NCBI RefSeq assembly: GCF_001650695.1
Contig: NZ_LWQS01000036.1
Span: 34,352-98,351, forward strand
Source of the DNA: Chloroflexus islandicus
GTDB lineage: Bacteria; Chloroflexota; Chloroflexia; Chloroflexales; Chloroflexaceae
Direction of reading: 5' to 3'
DNA length: 64,000 nucleotides
The position numbers and the translations under genes were made by a program. Position 1 is the first letter of the stretch, and every line of letters starts with the position of its first letter. The notes beneath the pieces are model-generated. The model did not search any database, was not told the DNA's origin, and was given only the letters and a program-made list of their open reading frames with translations. Below are positions 44,524 to 52,572 of this stretch, piece after piece.

Positions 44524-45312
44524 CTACTCTTTATCCTTGTCTTCAGAACCGGCTGCGGGCTCATCAGCCGGCGGAAGCGTCGCAGACGGAGGTTCCGGCG
44601 GCGTTACTGGCGCCTGATAGGAGCCGTGGCCATGGCCATTCCCATTGCCATTATCAGCCACGACCTTAATCCGCCGGATCGTCTGCGGTTGTTGCTTGGT
44701 CTTCTCGCCGGGCAAGGCATCGATCGCGGCATTAAAGAGATCGGACCCAATCCGAACAAACTCCTCGGTCTGGAAGCGAATCCAATGGCCGTAGAAGTTC
44801 AGCACCTTCTCAGTCGTCGTGCGCGCCTCGCGCGTGAAGGCCTCAAGCCCCTGTGGCGGCAAGGCGCCGCGCGCATACGAACGCAGCAGATAGCCAATCG
44901 GCTGCACATCAGGCGGCAACTCATCACCAGCGAGGCTGAGGCGAGCTGGCGTAGAAGGCGACTCCTCGCTGGCCGGCTGATAGGCGGCCGGCGCAAAGCT
45001 GCGCGGCGTGAACGAGGGCGCGCCGGGCGTGTATGAAGCCGCGCCGGGTTTGAACGAGGGCGCGCCGGGAGTATACGAACGCGGCGGCGGCGTATACCCA
45101 TACGACGACCGGCTCGGCGCAGCCGGCTCCGCTTCGCCGGAATACGGCACTGGTGCGTCATCTAAATTCAACAAACGCTTCAACCAATCGGGCATCCACT
45201 GATACCGCGCATTGATACTGCGGCGGGGGTCTTCATTGGTCAGACCAAACCACCGGCGCGCAAATCCGGGCATCCAACGAACAGTCGGGTTTTCTTCCTC
45301 GAAGCGATTCAT
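44524..45312 (-). CDS. Pro-rich repeat protein of the chlorosome locus, unknown
   Basis: I do not recognise this 262-residue protein. A Trp- and Arg-rich start (VRWMPGFARRWFGLTNED; YQWMPDWLKRLLNLDD) holds a duplicated WMPxxxxRxxxL pattern. About residues 70-108 repeat SYTPGAPSFKPG-like units. A helical core (about 135-205) contains LEAFTREARTTTEKVLNFYG, a phasin-like pattern, and the tail is Gly/Asn/His-, then Pro- and acid-rich. It may be a structural or surface protein of the chlorosome or of its lipid monolayer. It sits between the zincin-like and hydrolase genes with almost no gaps. Confidence 0.75.
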   Translation of the reverse strand: MNRFEEENPTVRWMPGFARRWFGLTNEDPRRSINARYQWMPDWLKRLLNLDDAPVPYSGEAEPAAPSRSSYGYTPPPRSYTPGAPSFKPGAASYTPGAPSFTPRSFAPAAYQPASEESPSTPARLSLAGDELPPDVQPIGYLLRSYARGALPPQGLEAFTREARTTTEKVLNFYGHWIRFQTEEFVRIGSDLFNAAIDALPGEKTKQQPQTIRRIKVVADNGNGNGHGHGSYQAPVTPPEPPSATLPPADEPAAGSEDKDKE

Positions 45313-45327
45313 ACGCGCTCCTCTCTA

Positions 45328-46209
45328 TCACGAGCCAAAGGCGAAGAGACGGCGACGCTGCGGCACATACGGCGCGAAACAGAAATTGATAATGCGCTCG
45401 AGATCATCATTGGGATAGCGCCGGTCAAGCGTAGCGATCGAGTCAAGCACATACATGAGTTGCTCCACCGGCGTTTCCGGTTTGCACCGCACCAACTTCT
45501 TAATCAGGTGGCGGCGCAGATCCAGACTGTAACGCAGCGATGTACTCGCCAAGCGGGCCAACAACTGATCCCGCACATCAACATTTTTCGTCAGGCGATC
45601 AAGCCAGCGCGCCAACCCCAACCGCTCGCTGCGATCCAGATAGTAATTAATCAGATCGGCTAACCCAGCCGCCGACGTCACACTTACCACCTCGGCCCAC
45701 CGCTTGCTGAACGCCATCCGGCTAAAGGCCGGCAACTCCTCGAGTTGTTCGATCAACTGGCACGCGGAATGGTACGGTTCGCGCTCAAATGTGCGGCGCA
45801 GACCGGCTTCGCGTTCCGCCAGCATCGCGAGCGCCTCGCGCACCACGCCATCGCTATCATCGTAGCCGCCGTGGCGCAGATGCATTTCGTGGGCCAACTC
45901 GTGCAACGCAATCCCCACGCTGCCGTCTTCATCCCAGCGCCCAAGCAGCACCGTCGAACCAGAGCGCGGTGAAAAGCTGCCGCTATCGCCCCATGCCGTC
46001 TCGCGCCCGTTATCCAGCGCCTCGAAGGTCAGGCGCTCATCGAGCACTGACGAGGGCATATCAGGCCACATCTTGGCGACCAGCCGGCGCACCTTGCCGG
46101 CCAACCGGCGGGGCCGGTACGTATACTGGCCGACCGACAGCGGGCGGTCATCAGCGCGCTCCATATCAATGATCATCTGTTGGCCGCCGGAACGAAGCAA
46201 CAACTGCAT
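45328..46209 (-). CDS. HExxH zincin-like putative metalloprotease
   Basis: A 293-residue soluble protein with GIALHELAHEMHLRHGGYDDSDGVVREALAML: the HExxH motif, then a Glu about 20 residues on, as in gluzincins. The rest is mainly helical and resembles no family I know. The expected activity is peptide hydrolysis with Zn2+. It starts after agggaggt and is 12 bases from the upstream hydrolase. A substrate within the locus, such as the CsmA C-terminal propeptide, is an attractive but untested idea. Confidence 0.75.
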   Translation of the reverse strand: MQLLLRSGGQQMIIDMERADDRPLSVGQYTYRPRRLAGKVRRLVAKMWPDMPSSVLDERLTFEALDNGRETAWGDSGSFSPRSGSTVLLGRWDEDGSVGIALHELAHEMHLRHGGYDDSDGVVREALAMLAEREAGLRRTFEREPYHSACQLIEQLEELPAFSRMAFSKRWAEVVSVTSAAGLADLINYYLDRSERLGLARWLDRLTKNVDVRDQLLARLASTSLRYSLDLRRHLIKKLVRCKPETPVEQLMYVLDSIATLDRRYPNDDLERIINFCFAPYVPQRRRLFAFGS

Positions 46210-46221
46210 ACACCGACCTCC

Positions 46222-47229
46222 CTAGCGAACGCCTTTCAAGAAGAGGCGCATAATTTGAATGACGTGCTCGGGCAATTCAAACAAGATCAGATGGCCGCAC
46301 TTCGGCACTTCTAAGAATGAACCATTAGGGGCGAGCGCCACCAATTTGCGCCCATCAGCCGGACGCATAATCGGATCGTTGGCGCCGGCCACCAACAAGA
46401 GCGGCTGCTGGATGGTCTTGGCTTGCTCGGCCACGGCGGCCAAAATCTCGGGACGCGACAATTCAGTTGCCGACACCCGCACTGCGGCCGGATCGCAATA
46501 GCGCAAACCGAGCGTGCCAAGCCGGATATCCCCAACCGACGGCGTATTCTGCGCCATCACCAGCCGGGCATAGATAAAGGGCAGCCACCATAAATTACGC
46601 CGCTCGATCGGGCGCAACACCCCGTTAAACACGGTATCGAGCAAACGCGGCACGAACTGCGAAGCAAACTTATTGTACGGCAGCAAGCTAAAGTTAAAGA
46701 AGATCAGCGAACGCACCAAGTCGGGTTGGTGGGCCGCCACGTGCAGACCGATAAACGCACCGAGCGAGAAGGCAGCCACATGGGCCGGGCCAAGATTCAG
46801 CGCACGCGACAACGCCTGCACATCGGCGCTAAACCCGGCCACCGTATAATCTTGGCGCGGGTCGCTATCCGAAAAGCCGTGCCCTTTCAAATCGTAGCTC
46901 ACCACCCGATAGCCAGCCTGCGCCAGCGGATCGACCACGTGATGCCACCAGAACGACGAACAATCCCAGCCGTGGATGAGCAGCAACGGCTCGCCATCGA
47001 GCGGCCCCACATCTTGATAATGATGCACGACGCCGTTCAGCTCGATAAAGCGGGCGCGGGCCAAGAGCGCGCGTTCGCCTTCCAGCCGGCGCCGTTCGCG
47101 GGCGCTCAGCTTGCCGGCAAGGCGCGCCGCCACCTCATTGGCGTACTCAATGTACTTGGCCGTTGGCGGCGCATCGATCGGCCGCGCCGGCGGTCGCTCG
47201 ATCGGGATCGGCTGGGCAAGCACTGACAT
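46222..47229 (-). CDS. Alpha/beta hydrolase of the chlorosome locus
   Basis: A 335-residue hydrolase with a 65-residue helical N-terminal extension (YANEVAARLAGKLSARERRRLE). The fold starts EPLLLIHGWDCSSFWWH, the nucleophile elbow is AAFSLGAFIGLHVA (Ala replaces the first Gly), the Asp is in GANDPIMRP and the His in KCGHLILFELP, so the triad is present. It is related to BchO-type and haloalkane-dehalogenase-like enzymes. BchO homologues sit near Mg chelatase genes, but here the neighbours are chlorosome genes. ATG at 47229 removes an overlap with the upstream gene. Confidence 0.8.
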   Translation of the reverse strand: MSVLAQPIPIERPPARPIDAPPTAKYIEYANEVAARLAGKLSARERRRLEGERALLARARFIELNGVVHHYQDVGPLDGEPLLLIHGWDCSSFWWHHVVDPLAQAGYRVVSYDLKGHGFSDSDPRQDYTVAGFSADVQALSRALNLGPAHVAAFSLGAFIGLHVAAHQPDLVRSLIFFNFSLLPYNKFASQFVPRLLDTVFNGVLRPIERRNLWWLPFIYARLVMAQNTPSVGDIRLGTLGLRYCDPAAVRVSATELSRPEILAAVAEQAKTIQQPLLLVAGANDPIMRPADGRKLVALAPNGSFLEVPKCGHLILFELPEHVIQIMRLFLKGVR

Positions 47230-47243
47230 AGGCGCCCCCTTCG

Positions 47244-48344
47244 CTACTCTACCCACAACCGCAGTAATTCACCCTCGACCCGCGCCCGTAAGCGACCGCC
47301 ATCAACCAACCCCGGCAACAACACGTGCCGGCGCAACTGGCCGAGTTGGACGACGACCTCTTCGCTGGCTACGGCAATATCGAGCGATTTGGCATCGAGG
47401 AACGGAATCAGCAGGCGCAGATCGCGCTCACTACTGGCAGGGCGCGGCGATTCAGAGGCAAAGACATCGCCATCACGGTAGAGCGCCGCCCCGCGCAAGG
47501 CCCACGTATCGCGATTGGCCGGCGTCAGTTCAAGTTGCCCAATCCGCAACAACGGGCGCGCCCGGCTGGTCTCGTGGCTGAAATCGTGGCGGCTTTCGTC
47601 ATCAACTTGGTCAGGCTGGCCATTCACAATCACTTCATCACTAGCCAACCCAAACAGGCCAAAAGCGGTTAACGCCGCGCGCAGCGGCGGCAGGCGCAAC
47701 TCTGGCGGCAACGCTACCATCCGCACCCGCGCCCCACTCTCGGTTTCGAGGGAGCGCGTTTGCTCAAGCTCAATCCGCAACTCTTGCAGGGGCGCGGTCG
47801 CACTTGGCGCCACGATCGCTGCCGGGATCATCGCCTGCTCTTGCGAAGCACGCGACTTGCCGGGACCGCGGTCAAGGCCGAAGATCAGGCGCACTGCCCA
47901 GCGCAGCACATCGGGCAACGTCAACGCCCGAATGAGCGCGTCAGGTGACGGGCCATCGAGGATCAACAGATCGAACCGGCCCGACTGGCGGGCACGTTCG
48001 GCGACCAACATCGCCGCCACCGCATCAATGCCGGGAAATGCCGGCAGCTCATCAGGGCCAAGATCGCGCAGGCGGGCCACCAGCCCGCTGCGCAGCGACG
48101 GACGCACCTGCTCCCAACGGCGAGCAACCTCCTCGTGGGGATGAATCTCCATCGCCGCGAGGTTCGGCTCAAGTTCCAGCGGGCGCGAACCAAGCGTCTG
48201 GTGTAGCAGATGACCGATCAGATGGCCGGGACCGCTCGAAGCCACCAAGGTGCGATAGCCGCGCCGAGCGGCATGGCAAGCCGTCGCGAGCGCAGCCGCG
48301 CTCTGTTGAAGTTGATGATGAGCAGTAAAGATCAGCGTGCGCAT
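47244..48344 (-). CDS. Degenerate ArsA/Get3-like protein (pseudo-ATPase)
   Basis: A 366-residue homologue of the two ArsA ATPases nearby. It aligns from MRTLIFTAHH onward, but the P-loop GKGGxGKT is replaced by AHHQLQQS, the DPAHS motif by GPGHL, and the switch DxAPTGxTLRLL by DGPSPDALIRAL. It cannot be expected to bind ATP normally. The C-terminal HSP20-like segment (LRLLIPFLDAKSLDIAVASEE) is preserved. It may dimerise with an active ArsA or be a pure chaperone. ATG at 48344 fits the alignment; TTG at 48359 is in frame. Confidence 0.82.
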   Translation of the reverse strand: MRTLIFTAHHQLQQSAAALATACHAARRGYRTLVASSGPGHLIGHLLHQTLGSRPLELEPNLAAMEIHPHEEVARRWEQVRPSLRSGLVARLRDLGPDELPAFPGIDAVAAMLVAERARQSGRFDLLILDGPSPDALIRALTLPDVLRWAVRLIFGLDRGPGKSRASQEQAMIPAAIVAPSATAPLQELRIELEQTRSLETESGARVRMVALPPELRLPPLRAALTAFGLFGLASDEVIVNGQPDQVDDESRHDFSHETSRARPLLRIGQLELTPANRDTWALRGAALYRDGDVFASESPRPASSERDLRLLIPFLDAKSLDIAVASEEVVVQLGQLRRHVLLPGLVDGGRLRARVEGELLRLWVE

Positions 48345-48410
48345 GCAGAGTGCTCGCAACCGGCGCGCAATGCAACCGGGATAGACAACGGAGAGGCAGC
48401 AGCGATCACG

Positions 48411-49634
48411 TTAGGCCGCCTCGACTTGCTGTTTGCCGCTGGCGCGGGCGGCACTTGCCTCGTAGAAGGCCAGCCGCAAAACGCCATCTTCATAGCGATG
48501 TTCACCGAGCACACAGTCGTACAATACCCGCGGCAAGGCAATGGTGCGCTCGATCCGCCCAACCATAATCGTCAAATCGGGGCCGCTATGGCTTACTTCG
48601 ATCGACTCACCGGCATCAAGGAACGGCAACCGCAAACAGAGATCATACTGGCCGGGTTCGCCATCTTCACTCCACTGCTCGAGCCAGATCGGCCGTTCAT
48701 CATACAGCAGCGCCCCCGGATCAACATCGCCGAAGGTCAGCCGGCCAACGTGCAACAGCGCCTCAACCCCGATCGGTTCACCGCCTTGCAACACCGTGCG
48801 GAAGATCGGCGTCGGCGCAAAGCTTGCATCAATCTCGGCCAGATACTGCTGCTGGAGATTGACCCAGTAATCGAAGTACGGGCCCAGATCGGTGCGGTGC
48901 GGCAAAATCTTATTCACCAGCACCGCATCGAGTTGCAGGCCATACAGGCTGAGGAACGTATAGGCCCGGCGCGTTTCGAGTAATGGCAAGCGTTCCGGAT
49001 TCAGCACCAACCGCACCGATACTGCCGAACTGACCAAAAAGTTGGCCAATTGATCCATCCGTTCGAGCAGCTTCCCCACCTCTTCAAAGAAGCGGTCATC
49101 GGGCAAATCGCGCCGGAACGGGCGGGCGACATTGGCGATCCCGCGATAGACGCGGAACAACCGCTTCCCGGCTTCACCGCCGATGATCATTTCGGGGTAG
49201 GCCAACAAGCGCAAGGTATTGCCGGTCGGTGCGGTATCAAGCACAATCGCATCCCAACGCCCGCTCTGCGCTTCATCCATCACCCGTTGCAAGGCGAGGA
49301 TTTCATCAAGACCGGGCTGATTGGCCAGCTCAGCAGCCGTTGAGCGTTCAATCCCGCGGGCCGAATAGGTTGCGGTCACGAACTGCTGAAACCCGCCCAA
49401 ATTCTGGCGCCACTCATAGATCGTATCCACTTCGAGGCCATAGAGATGGGGAGCCAGCGGCGTTGGCCGATCGCGGCTAATCGGGATCCCCATCACATCG
49501 GCCAGCGAGTGAGCCGGATCGCTCGAGAGTACCAGTGTGCGGCGGCCAGACTGCGCCAGCATCACCGCTGTCGCCGCCGAGAGCGTCGTCTTCCCAGTAC
49601 CGCCCTTACCGGAATAGATAATGACTCGCGTCAT
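48411..49634 (-). CDS. ArsA/Get3-family ATPase 2
   Basis: A 407-residue P-loop ATPase. Walker A is YSGKGGTGKTTLSAATAV, with the deviant Lys of the ArsA/MinD class; DPAHS occurs at 39-43, and the switch II motif is VLDTAPTGNTLRLLAYP. The last 90 residues form an HSP20-like domain (YDLCLRLPFLDAGESIEVSH). Single-ATPase-domain ArsA proteins are dimeric and in eukaryotes (Get3) carry tail-anchored proteins. No arsenic genes are nearby, so a protein-targeting role is more plausible. The ATG follows gaggtagt. Confidence 0.9.
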   Translation of the reverse strand: MTRVIIYSGKGGTGKTTLSAATAVMLAQSGRRTLVLSSDPAHSLADVMGIPISRDRPTPLAPHLYGLEVDTIYEWRQNLGGFQQFVTATYSARGIERSTAAELANQPGLDEILALQRVMDEAQSGRWDAIVLDTAPTGNTLRLLAYPEMIIGGEAGKRLFRVYRGIANVARPFRRDLPDDRFFEEVGKLLERMDQLANFLVSSAVSVRLVLNPERLPLLETRRAYTFLSLYGLQLDAVLVNKILPHRTDLGPYFDYWVNLQQQYLAEIDASFAPTPIFRTVLQGGEPIGVEALLHVGRLTFGDVDPGALLYDERPIWLEQWSEDGEPGQYDLCLRLPFLDAGESIEVSHSGPDLTIMVGRIERTIALPRVLYDCVLGEHRYEDGVLRLAFYEASAARASGKQQVEAA

Positions 49635-49681
49635 ACTACCTCATTCGCCTGCTGCAACCTGATTCCCCCGCCCACGTTCGA

Positions 49682-51022
49682 TCACTGCGCTTCCGGCTCA
49701 TCATCCGATCGGCCATTGAGCGGCTCACGCGCCGGCATACCGGCGCCACTACCACTGACGGCGGCAGGGCGATCGGTGCGATTGACCACCACGCGGCGCA
49801 CCGGCATCGACGAGCCATTCTCCTCGACAGGCGGTTCGGCCCGGCGCACGCTAATCGCGCGGCGCACCGGTTGCGGGCCGGTAGGTTCAGCCGCCGGCGC
49901 CGGCGATGCCGCCGGTTCAGGCGCTGCTGGCGAAGGCGTTGCTTGCCGCACAGTAGCCCGCACCGCAATCCGGCGCTGCGCTGGCTGCTCGGCGCTTTGC
50001 GGTTGTTCGAGTGGTTCAGCAAACCGGACGGCAGCGCGCACCACCGGCCCCACCGGAGCCAACGGCCCGCCCTCCGCCTCTTGCTGGGCAGCAGCGTAAT
50101 AGATACCGCGCATCGCATTACGGCGCACACGCGGATCCTGCATATTGTTCAACAACTCGGTCGCGCCGCTCATAATCTCGCTGGCCCGCCGTAGACCGCG
50201 CGCCAACCCGCGCGGCACCTCAAGCATCAAGCGCAACGACCGGCTCACCTCGTACATATTGGGTTGTTCGGGCAACGTTGGCAACGGGCCAACCGGCGCC
50301 GGCGTCGCGCCAGCCGGAGCGCCGCCGCGCTGGCTCTCGTAGGCAGCAATCAGATTACTGGGTGAAGTGGGAGCCGGCTCTTCTTCCTCGTCAGCAGCGC
50401 CAAACTTCCACCACGGCTTCTTGGCCGGCTTCTTCGGCTCTGGTTCCGGCATCGGCGGCGGAGCGGGTTCGCTCATAAAGAACGGCGGCAGCGGCTTGCG
50501 TTCCACGGCTGGAAACTCGGCCTCAAAGGCCTTCACCAGCTCTTCACCGCTGACGCCGGCCAACACTTGGTCACCGACCCATGCCACCATCTTGGCCAGC
50601 ATATCAACATCTTCCGCCGGCATATAATCGAGCGTATTCACAATCACTCGCTCAGGTTGGCCGGGATCTTGCACCTCGCCGAGCGCAACGCGACGCTTGC
50701 GCGGCGGCGTTGCCGGAATGCGCAACGCAAGACTGACACGACCATGCCACGGATCCCATGTCTCGGCGCGCACCACATCAACATCGCTCCACGGGAAGCC
50801 ATCGACGGTATCGTTAAAAAAGCCGCGCGCCCACAAGATCAGCCGGCGGTCGGTCAAGGCGACAAAATCAGCTAGCGCCAGACCGCCGACGCGGCGGCGA
50901 TTCTCATCGAGCAACGTACCATCGAAGAGAGCGAGCAGCGTCTCGCCTTCGTCCAGCAAATCGCGCTGGCGCAATTCCTCGACGCTCGCCATGCTCACAT
51001 TGACACCGAGAAATGGGCTCAT
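49682..51022 (-). CDS. PH-like-domain protein with low-complexity tail (copy 2)
   Basis: A 446-residue protein. Residues about 10-150 resemble a bacterial PH-like domain: LLDEGETLLALFDGTLLDEN, DFVALTDRRLILWARGFF and PWSDVDVVRAETWDP. The middle is Pro/Lys-rich (KKPAKKPWWKFG), then a helical segment (EVPRGLARGLRRASEIMSG) and a tail with repeated Arg-Arg-x-I/V-x-V-R units. It is paralogous to the next gene upstream. PH-like domains bind lipids or proteins, so it may attach to the chlorosome monolayer or baseplate; this is inference. The ATG follows aaggagc. Confidence 0.75.
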   Translation of the reverse strand: MSPFLGVNVSMASVEELRQRDLLDEGETLLALFDGTLLDENRRRVGGLALADFVALTDRRLILWARGFFNDTVDGFPWSDVDVVRAETWDPWHGRVSLALRIPATPPRKRRVALGEVQDPGQPERVIVNTLDYMPAEDVDMLAKMVAWVGDQVLAGVSGEELVKAFEAEFPAVERKPLPPFFMSEPAPPPMPEPEPKKPAKKPWWKFGAADEEEEPAPTSPSNLIAAYESQRGGAPAGATPAPVGPLPTLPEQPNMYEVSRSLRLMLEVPRGLARGLRRASEIMSGATELLNNMQDPRVRRNAMRGIYYAAAQQEAEGGPLAPVGPVVRAAVRFAEPLEQPQSAEQPAQRRIAVRATVRQATPSPAAPEPAASPAPAAEPTGPQPVRRAISVRRAEPPVEENGSSMPVRRVVVNRTDRPAAVSGSGAGMPAREPLNGRSDDEPEAQ

Positions 51023-51065
51023 ACCTGCTCCTTAGGGCGGTTACGACCGCCAATGCTAACAACAG

Positions 51066-52187
51066 CTATGCTTGATCATGATCGGCGTCGCCCGAACCAC
51101 TCAACGCTGCAAGCGGCGCGCGGCGAACCGGCGCGCTCCGGCGGCGGAGCGGTATTTCACGCCGATCCGGCATCTCGATGGATGACACCCGCTTAGCCAT
51201 CGGGATTGGCGATGGCGGTTGGGGTGCTGGCGTTTCCGGCGGCGCTTGATTGCGCCGGCGCAGCGGTATTTCGTGATAACGCGGCCCAGCCGGCGGTGCG
51301 GGAGGCGGCTCGGCGACCGGCGGGTCAGCGACTGGCGCCGCCGCCACCGGTTCAGCTTGGGCTTGGCGCGCAGCCGCTTGGCGGTTTAAAAACGCCATCG
51401 CCATCTGCTGGGCAGCAGGATTACTGGTGACAGTTTGAACTAAATCATTAACAGCACGGATTGCTTCGGTCAATTCACGGATACTCGCCGGACTCAAGTC
51501 AAACGGTAAATCCGCCTCGCGCAACGTGCGGCGCAGGGTATCCCATGCCGAACGGGCCAGACGGCCGGCAGTAAAGATTTGATTAGGCGGCAAATTCGCC
51601 GGATCAACTACAAAGGGCGCATTTGGCGTTGCCGGCGTGCGCGGCGCGCCGCCGGGCCAACGATAGGGCGTTTCATCGGGACGCAACGCATCTTCAGAAC
51701 CATAGATCGCCGCGCCGAGCGCCGTCATCACGTCAGGCGCCGCTTGGCGGGCATCCATCCCAGCGGCCAACGCCGCGCGCGCTGTTTCAGCCGCCGTGCG
51801 CAACAAGATCATCAACGCCGGCACATACGCTTGCGGCACCAGCGTGAGGGTAAAGACTTGCTCTTCGGCGTCAGGCGCGCTAAATCCCAGCGTCACCATC
51901 CCGTGAATCGGATCGACCCCGCGGCCATCGATCAAGGTCAATTCGCTCAACGGAAACGCAAAACACAGATGGCGCCCATAATCACGCGCCCACAACACCA
52001 CCCGCAAATCGGTAATCAGGCAATAGTCGTGCAGTGTGGGGCCGCTCAGCCGGAGCCCCTGCCGATCGAGCAGCACGCCATCAACCGCGACCAGCACCTG
52101 CTCATCAGGATCGAGCACATCAAGCCGCGTAATCTCTTCGAGGTGAGCTGGAACGGTAGTATGGCTGTAATAGAGCAGGTTAATCAT
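51066..52187 (-). CDS. PH-like-domain protein with low-complexity tail (copy 1)
   Basis: A 373-residue protein. Residues about 15-135 match the PH-like domain of the neighbour: LDPDEQVLVAVDGVLLDRQG, YCLITDLRVVLWARDYG and PLSELTLIDGRGVDP. A helical part has AIRAVNDLVQTVTSNPAAQQ. The tail is Ala/Pro-rich and repeats EIPLRRR three times (with variations). It is encoded directly downstream of csmA (60 bases), hence probably expressed with the baseplate protein. I do not know its function. Confidence 0.75.
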   Translation of the reverse strand: MINLLYYSHTTVPAHLEEITRLDVLDPDEQVLVAVDGVLLDRQGLRLSGPTLHDYCLITDLRVVLWARDYGRHLCFAFPLSELTLIDGRGVDPIHGMVTLGFSAPDAEEQVFTLTLVPQAYVPALMILLRTAAETARAALAAGMDARQAAPDVMTALGAAIYGSEDALRPDETPYRWPGGAPRTPATPNAPFVVDPANLPPNQIFTAGRLARSAWDTLRRTLREADLPFDLSPASIRELTEAIRAVNDLVQTVTSNPAAQQMAMAFLNRQAAARQAQAEPVAAAPVADPPVAEPPPAPPAGPRYHEIPLRRRNQAPPETPAPQPPSPIPMAKRVSSIEMPDRREIPLRRRSAPVRRAPLAALSGSGDADHDQA

Positions 52188-52247
52188 AACGCTCCCAAGG
52201 GATCGGCGTGAGGCGGCGAGCAGCGCGCCTCACGCCTGCCCGCCAAC

Positions 52248-52490
52248 CTAGCGGTTGAAGCGCGAGCGGATGCGCTTCGGACGGAAGCCGTTGCTCGAGC
52301 TGCTGCTGAAGCCGCTCTCGCCCGAGCCGCTCCGGGACACACCCGGGTAAGCATTGCGGTTGATGTTGTCAACCGCGGCCGCGGTGGCCTGCAGCGCATT
52401 CGAGACCCACTGCCAGTGGCCTTGGAACATGATGTCGCCGATCTGCGCCACCTGCGCCGACGACTCCGAGAACCAGCCTCTCGTCGCCAT
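52248..52490 (-). CDS. csmA: Chlorosome baseplate protein CsmA (precursor)
   Basis: The 80-residue precursor of the protein that forms the paracrystalline baseplate and binds bacteriochlorophyll a. MATRGWFSESSAQVAQIGD is followed by FQGHWQWVSNALQ, where His25 is the known pigment ligand. Known CsmA is cut near residue 51; here the tail after about Val51 is Ser/Gly-rich, then basic (NGFRPKRIRSRFNR). ATG at 52490 is 7-8 bases after a perfect aaggaggt; GTG at 52496 is too close to it. It follows the ArsA gene by 82 bases. Confidence 0.97.
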   Translation of the reverse strand: MATRGWFSESSAQVAQIGDIMFQGHWQWVSNALQATAAAVDNINRNAYPGVSRSGSGESGFSSSSSNGFRPKRIRSRFNR

Positions 52491-52572
52491 GCACACACCT
52501 CCTTAACAATACGAACTCCCCATATTAGGTCACCGGAGGCAAGCCTCCGAGAAACCCCACCGTAAAGCCACC

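Noticed and set aside
47244..49634. Arsenic-resistance operon
   Set aside because: ArsA homologues are present but there is no arsB, arsC, arsD or arsR nearby. The companions are chlorosome genes and one ArsA-like protein is inactive.
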